Assembly: GCA_025966315.1 (NCBI GenBank)
Contig: JAOPUZ010000017.1
Location: 1 to 33,501, forward strand
DNA: 33,501 nt
From: Frankiales bacterium
GTDB taxonomy: Bacteria > Actinomycetota > Actinomycetes > Mycobacteriales > Jatrophihabitantaceae
Direction of reading: 5' to 3'
The notes under the pieces are model-generated. The model was not told the DNA's origin. It made no database searches and was given only the letters and a program-made list of their open reading frames with translations. The translations under genes were made by a program, and so were the position numbers. Below are positions 7,467 through 14,505 of this stretch, one piece after another (position 1 is the first letter of the stretch; every line of letters starts with the position of its first letter).

Positions 7467-7688
7467 ATGTCACGAACACATAAGGATTCACCAAAGAGTA
7501 AGCAGGTACGCGCTGCCAGCCGGAAAGGGCGGGAACGCCGCATCAGCGTCCGTGGTGTGCGTCGGGCTGAGCCGGATCTGCGCAAGCTCGGTCGGGCCCT
7601 CATCGACTTGGCCCTGGCACAGGCCGAGGCCGACGCCGAAGCGCAATCGGCCGACGAATCCCCGAACCCGGAGTCGGCAGATGACTAG
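7467..7688 (+). CDS. Small basic protein preceding the transfer ATPase
   Basis: A 73-residue protein with a strongly basic first half (KSKQVRAASRKGRERRISVRG) and an acidic, Ala-rich C-terminal half. No family is recognised. It has a strong ribosome binding site GAAGGAGGG at 7451-7459 and is the first gene after the operator-like sites, so it heads a separate transcript. Its stop overlaps the ATG of the ATPase gene by 8 bases, so the two are coupled. A nucleic-acid-binding or regulatory role fits the charge pattern, but this is a guess. Confidence 0.65.
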   Translation: MSRTHKDSPKSKQVRAASRKGRERRISVRGVRRAEPDLRKLGRALIDLALAQAEADAEAQSADESPNPESADD

Positions 7689-9858
7689 CGCGTCCACGTC
7701 GACTGAAGCGCAGCAAGCCGGTCTGGTCTGGCGGCAGCTGCACTGGTCCCGTCCGCTCGACGTGGCGGGACCAGTGGCGGCCGTCCGAGCGTGGGCGGCA
7801 GATCAGACGTCGCCGGTTATCGTGCTCGAGGCTCGAAGCACGCCGGATGGCGTGACGTACTTCATGGGGACGTCGGCTCGGGCTCGGTCCCGCGCTGAGC
7901 ATCGGTTAAAAACGTCGGTTCCCGGTGCGCAGGTCACTACGCCGACCATCCAACGCCAGCCGGTAACGGCGGCAGCGCGGCTGAAACTGTCGACCCGTCA
8001 TCGGGCGCTACGCCCGGATGCGGTCGAGATCGTCGTCCGGCAATTGCTCGGTGTCCTGGCCCGCGTCAAGAAAGACGAGACGCTCGTCGTGCAGTTGGTT
8101 CTCGGCCCGCGCCGCATTCCGCTGGCTGTGCCGAACCAGAGCCCCAGTTCGATCGTCATGCCCTGGTATCAGGTTGCCTGGTACGGCAAGCGGGGCACCG
8201 TCGACGGTGAGAAACGAGCCGCGCTGCGTGACAAGGTCGGCGATCACGGCTTTGCCGCCACGCTACGGATCGGCGCCTCGGCCCCGGACCGGGAGCGCCG
8301 ACGCGTCCTCATCCTGGCCGCGTACTCGGCGCTGCGCGTTGGGGAAGCCCCGGGCCTCAAGGCCCGCCTGGTCCACGAATCCCCGGCCAAACTCAATTCG
8401 GCCAGTACGCCGCTGTTTTGGCCGCTGCGCCTGAACGTCGGTGAAGTTGTGGCCCTGTCCGGGTGGCCGATCGGCGATGACGACCTGCCCGGGCTGCCGG
8501 CGCTGCACCCGAAGCAGATCGCCCCGACCGCGCTCGCCGCCAAATCCGACCGGATCATCGGCGAGGCCTGGGCCCCCGGTGCCAGCGGTCCGGTCGGCTA
8601 CTCGGTGACCGACGCCCTGCGTCACAGCTGGGTGCTCGGCCCGACCGGTACCGGCAAGTCGACGCTCCTGCTGAACCTGATCTGCCAGGACATGCAAGCC
8701 GGCCGAGCGGTCGTGGTCGTCGAACCCAACGACCTCGTCACTGACGTCCTGGCCCGGGTGCCCGACTCCCGCCGCGACGACGTCGTCCTGCTCGACCCAG
8801 TCGACAAAGCCCCGGTCGGGATCAATCCGCTGCAAGCGCACGGCCGAAGCCCGGAACTGGTGGCGGATAGCCTGCTGGCCACCTTCCAAACGTTGTACGG
8901 CGACGGCATCGGGCCGCGCTCGACCGACATCCTGGCCAACGCGCTGGCCGTCCTCGTTCAGCGGGCCGACGCCAGCCTCGTCATGCTGCCGCTGCTGCTC
9001 ACGAACCCCGGCTTCCGCCGGTCAATCACCCAACAAGCCATCCGCCGTGACCCGATCGCCGCCGGACCGTTCTGGGCCTGGTTCGAGAACCTGTCCGACG
9101 ACGCCCGCAGCCAGGTCATTGCGCCCCTGTCCAACAAGCTCCGGCCACTACTCCGCCCGCAACTGCGAGCAGTCCTGGGGCAACGGCAACCCCGGTTCAA
9201 CATCCGCCAGGTCCTGACCGAGAACAAGATCCTGCTGGTGCCGTTGCAGAAGGGGGTCATCGGACCGGAGAACGCCCAACTGCTCGGCTCCCTCGTCACG
9301 TCCGAGTTGTGGCTGGCCCTGCGTGAGCGCCGCGCAGTCCCGGAGGCCCAGCGGATCCCGGTGATGATCTACATCGATGAAGTCCAAGACTATTTGAAGC
9401 TGCCCGGTGACCTGGCCGACGCTCTGGCCACCAGTCGCTCGCTGAAGGCCGGCTGGCATCTGGCCCACCAGTACCGCGATCAACTGAGCCCGAGCATGCG
9501 CGCCGCGTTCGAGTCCAACGCCCGCTCCCGCATCTGCTTCCAACTGGCCGCTGCTGACGCGCGGGCCATGGCCGCCGGCCAAACCATGCTCGGGGCCGAG
9601 GACTTCACCGCGCTCCCGGCCTACCACGTCTACGCCTCCCTGATACGGGGCAACAACCTCCAACCCTGGGCCTCAGCCACCACCCCGCCCCAACCAGGTC
9701 GCATCAGCAGCCCGACCGACGTCCGCCGCCGCAGCCGCGCCCAGTACGGCCAATCTCTGGAACGGATCGAAGCCGACTTCGCCGCCCTGCTCGACAGCAG
9801 CGACACCGCGGCCCGGGCCGACAGCGCCACCGGCCGACGCCGCCGGAGCACCCCATGA
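7681..9858 (+). CDS. VirD4/FtsK-like DNA-transfer ATPase
   Basis: A 725-residue ATPase of the type IV coupling / HerA-FtsK superfamily that would drive DNA through the membrane during transfer. The Walker A motif GPTGTGKST is at residues 320-328 and the Walker B motif VMIYIDEVQD at 561-570. A later segment, ATSRSLKAGWHLAHQYRDQL, matches the sensor region after Walker B. The N-terminal 300 residues hold a domain unique to this type, with WSRPLDVAGPVAAVRAW near the start. No clear membrane helix is present, so it may dock on the nearby small membrane proteins. The ATG at 7681 lies inside the preceding gene's last codons; the longer upstream frame is only overlap. Its stop overlaps the next start in ATGA. 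Confidence 0.85.
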   Translation: MTSASTSTEAQQAGLVWRQLHWSRPLDVAGPVAAVRAWAADQTSPVIVLEARSTPDGVTYFMGTSARARSRAEHRLKTSVPGAQVTTPTIQRQPVTAAARLKLSTRHRALRPDAVEIVVRQLLGVLARVKKDETLVVQLVLGPRRIPLAVPNQSPSSIVMPWYQVAWYGKRGTVDGEKRAALRDKVGDHGFAATLRIGASAPDRERRRVLILAAYSALRVGEAPGLKARLVHESPAKLNSASTPLFWPLRLNVGEVVALSGWPIGDDDLPGLPALHPKQIAPTALAAKSDRIIGEAWAPGASGPVGYSVTDALRHSWVLGPTGTGKSTLLLNLICQDMQAGRAVVVVEPNDLVTDVLARVPDSRRDDVVLLDPVDKAPVGINPLQAHGRSPELVADSLLATFQTLYGDGIGPRSTDILANALAVLVQRADASLVMLPLLLTNPGFRRSITQQAIRRDPIAAGPFWAWFENLSDDARSQVIAPLSNKLRPLLRPQLRAVLGQRQPRFNIRQVLTENKILLVPLQKGVIGPENAQLLGSLVTSELWLALRERRAVPEAQRIPVMIYIDEVQDYLKLPGDLADALATSRSLKAGWHLAHQYRDQLSPSMRAAFESNARSRICFQLAAADARAMAAGQTMLGAEDFTALPAYHVYASLIRGNNLQPWASATTPPQPGRISSPTDVRRRSRAQYGQSLERIEADFAALLDSSDTAARADSATGRRRRSTP

Positions 9859-10850
9859 CCGTCCCCTCCCCCAGCAACGCCGAACACCCAACCTTGAGCG
9901 CCGCGTATTCCGGTCGCCGCTCCGGTCGCGTCGAGCCCCTAGCGGTCGGACCCACCGAGTTCCCGGGCCCAGGGGTCACCAGTGCGCCCGAAAGTCTCAC
10001 CCCAGTCAGGGTGAGATTCAGCGCCAGACGCCGGGCCGTCAGGCCGACGCAGCGCCTCAGCACCGAACGAGTCGAACGCCTCGAACACAGCCTCAGTGCC
10101 CGGGACAAAGCCATCCTCACCTGCCTCCAGCACTACCGCTTTTTGACCACCGACCACCTCCAGCGACTGCACTTCCACAACCACGCCACTCCCACTGCTG
10201 CTGGTCGGGTGTGTCGGCGGGTGTTGGAGAGATTGGCCCGTCTGCGCGTCATCGAGCATCTGGAACGGCGCATCGGTGGCGTCCGGGCCGGCTCCGCGTC
10301 CTACGTCTGGCGGGTTGGTCTCCTCGGCGACCGGCTACTGCGTACCGAGCATCGTGACCAGCCCCGCGCCCGCCGCAAAGAGCCCAGCCTGCGCAACCTC
10401 GAGCATTGGCTGGCCATCGCCGACGCCCACCTCGTACTCGTCGAGCTGGCCCGAACCGGGCAGCTGGACCTGCTCCAGTCCACGACCGAACCGGGCTGCT
10501 GGCGCACCTACCTCGGCCCGGCCGGTGACCGGCAGACCCTCAAGCCCGACCTGTATGCCGTCACCGCTATCGGGGAGTTCGAGGACCACTGGTTCGGCGA
10601 AATCGACCGCGGCACCGAAAGCCTGCCCACCATCCTGCGCAAGTGCGTCCAGTACGAGACCTACCGCCGCTCCGGCCGCGAACAGCATGACCACGGCGTC
10701 TTCCCACTCGTCGTCTGGATCACGACCACCGACCAGCATGCCGACCAACTCCGCGACGCGATATCGGCCAGCCGCAGTCTCGATGCCGACCACTTCCGGG
10801 TCTGCAGCCTGGCTGGTTACGCCGCCCTGGTGCAGGGAGGTGCGGCATGA
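9855..10850 (+). CDS. Replication-relaxation family protein
   Basis: A 331-residue protein of the replication-relaxation family, known from plasmids and integrative elements and linked to plasmid replication and DNA relaxation. After a 70-residue variable arm comes a winged-helix block, ARDKAILTCLQHYRFLTTDHLQRLHF, then VCRRVLERLARLRVIEHLERRIGG, followed by the typical SYVWRVGLLGDRLL. The second half includes KPDLYAV and FGEIDRGTESLPTILRKCVQYE, a nuclease-like pattern (D, E-x-D-x-G-T-E) typical of this family. It is the best candidate for a DNA-processing protein of the element because no typical relaxase is present. Its start overlaps the ATPase stop and its stop overlaps the next start, so all three are translationally coupled. 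Confidence 0.85.
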   Translation: MTVPSPSNAEHPTLSAAYSGRRSGRVEPLAVGPTEFPGPGVTSAPESLTPVRVRFSARRRAVRPTQRLSTERVERLEHSLSARDKAILTCLQHYRFLTTDHLQRLHFHNHATPTAAGRVCRRVLERLARLRVIEHLERRIGGVRAGSASYVWRVGLLGDRLLRTEHRDQPRARRKEPSLRNLEHWLAIADAHLVLVELARTGQLDLLQSTTEPGCWRTYLGPAGDRQTLKPDLYAVTAIGEFEDHWFGEIDRGTESLPTILRKCVQYETYRRSGREQHDHGVFPLVVWITTTDQHADQLRDAISASRSLDADHFRVCSLAGYAALVQGGAA

Positions 10851-11764
10851 GCCCGGCCGACCCGCTCACGCTTGATGAGACGCTGCTCGGTGACGCCGCC
10901 ACCGTGCTGGCCACGCTGCCACCGGCTTCAGTTGACATGGTCCTGACCAGCCCGCCCTACTTCAGGCTGCGCGACTACCAGATGCCCGGGCAGCTCGGCC
11001 TGGAACCCCACGTCGATGGCTGGGTCGGCGAACTGGACCTAGTGCTCCGTGGCGTCCGCCGGGTCCTCAAACCCACCGGCACCCTCTGGCTCAACCTCGG
11101 CGACTCCTACGCCACACACCCGACTCAAGGCGCTCCCGCTAAGAGCCTGCTGCTAGCCCCGGAACGCGTCGCGAGTCGTCTGGTCGCGCAAGGCTGGGTG
11201 CTACGCAACAAGATTGTCTGGGCCAAGGCCAACCCGATGCCCACCTCGGTACGAGACCGGCTGGCCTGCACTCACGAGTACCTCTACGTCTTTGCCGGCC
11301 CCGGGCGCTACCACTTCGACCTCGACGCCATCCGCGTCCCACACACCAGCACCAGCCCGAAACGCAGTATCACTGGCGCCATCGACCGGGCCCGGGAAAC
11401 CTGGCGCGGCCCGAACGGCGGCAACGCCGCCGGTCTGGCTGAGCTGCACCAGCGAGGCATTGTCGGCCACCGGAACGGCAAGAACCCGGGTGACGTCTGG
11501 CGCATCGCCTCCAGCAACTTCCGGGGCGCCCACCACGCCACCTTCCCGGTAGAGCTGGCCCGTCGCGCCATTCTGGCCGGCTGCCCAGCCGGTGGCCTGG
11601 TTCTCGACCCGTTCATGGGCGCCGGCACCACCGCCATCGCCGCCGAACAACTCGGCCGCAACTGGCTAGGCGTCGAACTCAATCCCGCCTTCAAGGCCCT
11701 CAGCGACCACCGCTTGCACGCCGAACGAGCCAAGCGCACCAGCCAGGAAGCGCGGGCGGCATGA
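10847..11764 (+). CDS. Site-specific DNA methyltransferase (N4-cytosine/N6-adenine type)
   Basis: A 305-residue DNA methyltransferase with beta-class motif order. The catalytic motif TSPPYF has its core SPPY at residues 35-38, near the N-terminus, and the S-adenosylmethionine-binding motif DPFMGAGTT begins at residue 254, followed by AAEQLGRNWLGVELNP. SPPY, rather than DPPY, favours N4-cytosine methylation, but N6-adenine cannot be excluded. The middle part with RDRLACTHEYLYVFA is usual for this type. No restriction endonuclease gene is adjacent, so it is probably an orphan that protects the element from host restriction. It starts with ATGA overlapping the stop of the replication-relaxation gene. 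Confidence 0.88.
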   Translation: MSPADPLTLDETLLGDAATVLATLPPASVDMVLTSPPYFRLRDYQMPGQLGLEPHVDGWVGELDLVLRGVRRVLKPTGTLWLNLGDSYATHPTQGAPAKSLLLAPERVASRLVAQGWVLRNKIVWAKANPMPTSVRDRLACTHEYLYVFAGPGRYHFDLDAIRVPHTSTSPKRSITGAIDRARETWRGPNGGNAAGLAELHQRGIVGHRNGKNPGDVWRIASSNFRGAHHATFPVELARRAILAGCPAGGLVLDPFMGAGTTAIAAEQLGRNWLGVELNPAFKALSDHRLHAERAKRTSQEARAA

Positions 11765-11871
11765 GGTCACCACCTATGCAGTGCATGCCTCGTCGGTGTC
11801 ATGCGGCCGAGCGTCACCGAACTGACAGCAAGTCAGCTCCGCCCGTCCGCACCAGCACCGAGGAGGTAGCC

Positions 11872-12219
11872 ATGTCCCTCGCGGACACCGGTTCCAGCAA
11901 AAGCAGCGTCAAGACGTTAGCGATTCGCCTGGAACCCGACCTGCACCAACAGCTGAGTCTCATCGCTCAACTGCGCGACAGCACCATCACCGACGAAATC
12001 CGGGAAGCCATCGAGAGCCACATCGCCCTCGTGAAGTCCAACCCGGACCTCGCCGGCAAGGCCGACACCGTGCTCGCGGACATCGAACGTGATGCCACCG
12101 CCCGGCGCGACGCCATCGCCACCCTGTTCGGCACCACCGAACCGGCCAGCCCGCCACCGTCAACGTCGGCCCGACGTGGGCGCAAGACGACTGGCGAGAC
12201 GGAGGTACCCGACAGCTGA
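11872..12219 (+). CDS. Ribbon-helix-helix DNA-binding protein
   Basis: A 115-residue protein with a CopG/Arc-type ribbon-helix-helix near residues 15-45 (VKTLAIRLEPDLHQQLSLIA, then STITDEIREAIESHI): one beta strand and two helices. The C-terminal part is a helix with ADIERDATARRDAI followed by a disordered basic tail. The ATG at 11872 follows GAGGAGGT at a good distance; the frame is open further left without support. Proteins of this type in mobile elements act as repressors, partition factors or relaxosome helpers. Its place between the DNA-processing genes and ardA fits an accessory role in DNA transfer, but which one cannot be told. Confidence 0.75.
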   Translation: MSLADTGSSKSSVKTLAIRLEPDLHQQLSLIAQLRDSTITDEIREAIESHIALVKSNPDLAGKADTVLADIERDATARRDAIATLFGTTEPASPPPSTSARRGRKTTGETEVPDS

Positions 12220-12233
12220 CCCGTGACCCGGGG

Positions 12234-12333
12234 CAGGTCAACGCACCGCACCTCGGTGCAGAACCTGGCAGGGACCGGACGGTTCGAGAACAACGCGCCT
12301 TCAGCGCTCCACTTCTCACCGTCCGCCCCTGCC
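12234..12333. promoter_or_regulatory. Two adjoining inverted repeats in the ardA leader
   Basis: The first hairpin has outer arms CAGGT (12234-12238) and ACCTG (12263-12267), and inner arms GCACCG (12243-12248) and CGGTGC (12254-12259). The second has three paired blocks: GGCAGGG (12267-12273) with CCCTGCC (12327-12333), GGACGGT (12277-12283) with ACCGTCC (12318-12324), and GAGAA (12286-12290) with TTCTC (12313-12317). Together they fill most of the gap between the ribbon-helix-helix gene and ardA. Possible roles are an RNA leader controlling ardA, a terminator, a single-strand promoter, or part of an origin of transfer. Confidence 0.6.
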
Positions 12334-12367
12334 AGTCCTACCAACCAACGCGAAAGGAGGTGACCAC

Positions 12368-13096
12368 ATGCACTACGAACAACCAACACCCGACGAGGCC
12401 GACCAAAACCAGCCCGAAGCGTCGGCCAATCCACCGCCTGGCGAGGCGCTGGATGAGCAGGTCGGCGACGTCTACCGCGCCGAGCTTCCCGACGACAAAG
12501 CACCCGTCACCATCGAGCGACTCGACGAAGGCGACCGACCTCGCATCTGGGTCGGCTCCTGGCTCGACTACAACAACGGCGTCCTCTACGGCCAGTGGAT
12601 CGACGCCGACCGCGACGCCGACGACCTCTGGGGCGACATCGAGACCATGCTGGCCGCCTCACCGACCGCCCAGGAACACGGCGAGGTCGCCGAAGACTGG
12701 GGCATCTTCGACCACGAGAACTTCGGCGATGCCACCGTCAGCGAGCAAGACTCCATCGACCGGCTGAGCCGCATCGCGAAAGGCATCACCGAACACGGGC
12801 AGGCGTTCGCGGCCTGGGCAGAGCTCACCGACTTCGACGCCACCGAAGACGCCGACACCGACGAACGGTTCAGCGAGGCCTACCTGGGCGAGTACGACTC
12901 ACTGGAGGCCTACGCCGAGCAGCTGCTCGATGACCTGGGCTACCAGGAACTGCTGGACCGGGCGCTCCCAGAGCACCTCCACCGCTACGTCGAGATAAAC
13001 CTCGCCGGATTCGCTCAGGATTTATGGCTCAGTGGCGATGTCGCGCTCTGCCACAAACAGGGAGGTGGAGTATGGCTATTCGATAACCGCAACTAA
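12368..13096 (+). CDS. ardA: ArdA-family antirestriction protein
   Basis: A 242-residue ArdA protein, an acidic DNA mimic that blocks type I restriction enzymes when a mobile element enters a new cell. After a 55-residue acidic, disordered arm, the ArdA fold begins with RIWVGSWLDYNNGVLYGQWIDA and continues with EDWGIFDHENFG, then ERFSEAYLGEYDSLEAYAEQL, and ends with YVEINLAGFAQDLWLSGDV. The protein is strongly acidic, with many Asp and Glu, as required for mimicry. It has the strongest ribosome binding site in the region (AAAGGAGGTGA at 12353-12363), so high expression is expected. Two adjoining inverted repeats lie directly upstream. With two orphan methyltransferases in the same element it forms an antirestriction set. 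Confidence 0.92.
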   Translation: MHYEQPTPDEADQNQPEASANPPPGEALDEQVGDVYRAELPDDKAPVTIERLDEGDRPRIWVGSWLDYNNGVLYGQWIDADRDADDLWGDIETMLAASPTAQEHGEVAEDWGIFDHENFGDATVSEQDSIDRLSRIAKGITEHGQAFAAWAELTDFDATEDADTDERFSEAYLGEYDSLEAYAEQLLDDLGYQELLDRALPEHLHRYVEINLAGFAQDLWLSGDVALCHKQGGGVWLFDNRN

Positions 13097-13140
13097 TAGG
13101 TGGGAATACCTTTCCTTGACTCGGTGGAATTCACAACGCC

Positions 13141-13158
13141 TGTTTACTTTAAGAATCA
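13141..13158. promoter_or_regulatory. Operator-like site 3, before the repressor gene
   Basis: TGTTT-ACTTTAAG-AATCA differs by one base from the dyads at 7368 and 7404, and its spacer is identical to that of site 2. It ends 22 bases before the repressor ATG. A possible -35 TTTACT (13143-13148) lies inside it, 17 bases before TAGAAT (13166-13171). That promoter would start transcription within a few bases of the ATG and would be blocked by a bound repressor. Confidence 0.6.
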
Positions 13159-13180
13159 AGGGATTTAGAATAGGAATGAG

Positions 13181-13576
13181 ATGAGACGTATTTCCCTAAC
13201 GGCCGACCAGGCCAATGCAATCGGCGCCATTTTTAGCGCTCAGCGCAAAACGCTCGGTCTCACAACGCGCACCTTGTCACTCCGTTCCGGAGTAAACCAG
13301 GCCACCATCGTCAGACTGGAGCACGGCGAAATTCGGTCCCCACAGCCCGACACTTACGTCGACCTCGCGCGGGCCCTCGGCATTCCGACATCGGACCTGT
13401 TCGCGTCCGCCGGCTGGATCCCGGCCGAGGAGCTCCCAGCCTTCAAGCCCTATCTTCGGGCCAAGTACCGCGACCTTGACGAACAGGCGATCGCCGACCT
13501 CGAGCGCTACGCCGACCAACTGTCAGCTCGCCACGGCGGTCACGGACCACTCAACAACGAAGACGAACTCCCATAG
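13181..13576 (+). CDS. XRE-family repressor of the integrative element
   Basis: A 131-residue protein with an XRE helix-turn-helix at about residues 12-70 (IFSAQRKTLGLTTRTLSLRSG, NQATIVRLEHGEI, YVDLARALGIPTSDLF). A C-terminal part follows (AFKPYLRAKYRDLDEQAIADLERYADQL), a helical segment usual in proteins of this type. It is followed after 33 bases by an ImmA/IrrE-type protease gene, the pairing known from ICEBs1 ImmR-ImmA, where the protease cleaves the repressor after DNA damage and releases the element. An operator-like site shared with the transfer module lies just upstream, so it probably represses both itself and transfer. The ATG at 13181 is close to the predicted transcription start, so the mRNA is nearly leaderless. 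Confidence 0.85.
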   Translation: MRRISLTADQANAIGAIFSAQRKTLGLTTRTLSLRSGVNQATIVRLEHGEIRSPQPDTYVDLARALGIPTSDLFASAGWIPAEELPAFKPYLRAKYRDLDEQAIADLERYADQLSARHGGHGPLNNEDELP

Positions 13577-13609
13577 AGACACAGATCAACTAACCGCAAG
13601 GAGGCACCC

Positions 13610-14302
13610 ATGAAACAACCACACAACTTTGAGAACGAGACAAGCACGCTGGGCGTCCTCCGATCGCTCATCCCCCGCCGGCCACTCGGCTTCGCCGACG
13701 CCCGCCGCATCGCCGAGTTTCAAGCCGACCGCCTGCTGAATCGGCACGACGTCCATGACGAGCCAGTCCCGACTGAACTTGTCCTGGATCTACCTCGCGT
13801 CGTCGTCGAGTTCGACGGCGATCTCCCCGGTCACGCCGCCTCGGGGTTCAGCGACTGGGACGCACATCGCCGCCTCTGGGTCATCACGATCAACCCAGAC
13901 GAGCCCGCCACACGCCAACGCTTCACCATGCTGCACGAGCTGAAACACATCATCGACCACGACCGGCTGACGCTCGCGAGTCCAATGCCGCGGACCATCT
14001 ACGGCCTGCCGCCCATCGAATACCTGGCAGACTACTTCGCCGGCTGCGTCCTGATGCCGAAACGAATGATCCGCGCCGCCTACTACGACGGCATCCAACG
14101 ACCCGGCGACCTCGCCGAGCTGTTCGATGTCTCCACCCGAGCTGTAGAAGTGCGCCTGGCTCAGCTTGGCCTGACGGCCCAGGTGACACCGCCGCCCATG
14201 CGTAACTACCGACGCCAGCCGCGACCACGTCTCGGGCGCTACCAGCGCTTGTCGTCCTGGTCCTGGACGACGTCTGATCAACGACACGAGGTGCGGGTAT
14301 GA
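13610..14302 (+). CDS. ImmA/IrrE-type metallopeptidase
   Basis: A 230-residue zinc metallopeptidase of the ImmA/IrrE family. The metal-binding motif HELKH is at residues 109-113 within RFTMLHELKHIIDHD, with a downstream YLADYFAGCVLMPKRMI segment that provides the third ligand region and the substrate wall, as in the family. Before it is VVVEFDGDLPGHAASGFSDWD. The C-terminal end is basic and probably flexible. In related elements this enzyme cleaves the adjacent XRE repressor to induce excision and transfer. The ATG follows a good site (AAGGAGG), and the gene ends by overlapping the excisionase start by 4 bases. Family assignment is confident; the repressor as substrate is inferred from the neighbour. 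Confidence 0.88.
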   Translation: MKQPHNFENETSTLGVLRSLIPRRPLGFADARRIAEFQADRLLNRHDVHDEPVPTELVLDLPRVVVEFDGDLPGHAASGFSDWDAHRRLWVITINPDEPATRQRFTMLHELKHIIDHDRLTLASPMPRTIYGLPPIEYLADYFAGCVLMPKRMIRAAYYDGIQRPGDLAELFDVSTRAVEVRLAQLGLTAQVTPPPMRNYRRQPRPRLGRYQRLSSWSWTTSDQRHEVRV

Positions 14303-14505
14303 CCGCCACCCAGACGACACCCGCCAACGTCCCGCTGCTGACCGTTGCCGAAGCCTGTGCAACTTTGCGGATCAGCCGCTGGATGTTCTACCGGCTCGTT
14401 CAACAGCGCCAGCTTCGTACCGTGAAGATCGGCAGCCGACGATTGGTACCCCCAGCAGCATTGAACGCCTACCTGGAGCACCTCTCAGCTCAGGAAAACG
14501 TCTGA
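14299..14505 (+). CDS. Excisionase-like helix-turn-helix protein
   Basis: A 68-residue MerR-like winged helix-turn-helix of the excisionase (Xis / DNA-binding domain, excisionase family) type: LLTVAEACATLRISRWMFYRLVQQRQLRTVKIGSRRLVPPAALNAYLEHL, with the usual pattern of helix, turn, recognition helix, wing (KIGSRRLVP) and final helix. It bends DNA near the attachment site and directs the integrase toward excision. It overlaps the protease gene by 4 bases and its stop overlaps the integrase start in TGATG, so it is made together with both. Confidence 0.88.
   Translation: MTATQTTPANVPLLTVAEACATLRISRWMFYRLVQQRQLRTVKIGSRRLVPPAALNAYLEHLSAQENV

Noticed and set aside
7552-7680. Longer start for the transfer ATPase
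   Set aside because: This part overlaps the small basic gene in another frame and encodes low-complexity Arg/Pro sequence; the ATG at 7681 overlaps that gene's stop in the usual coupled manner.
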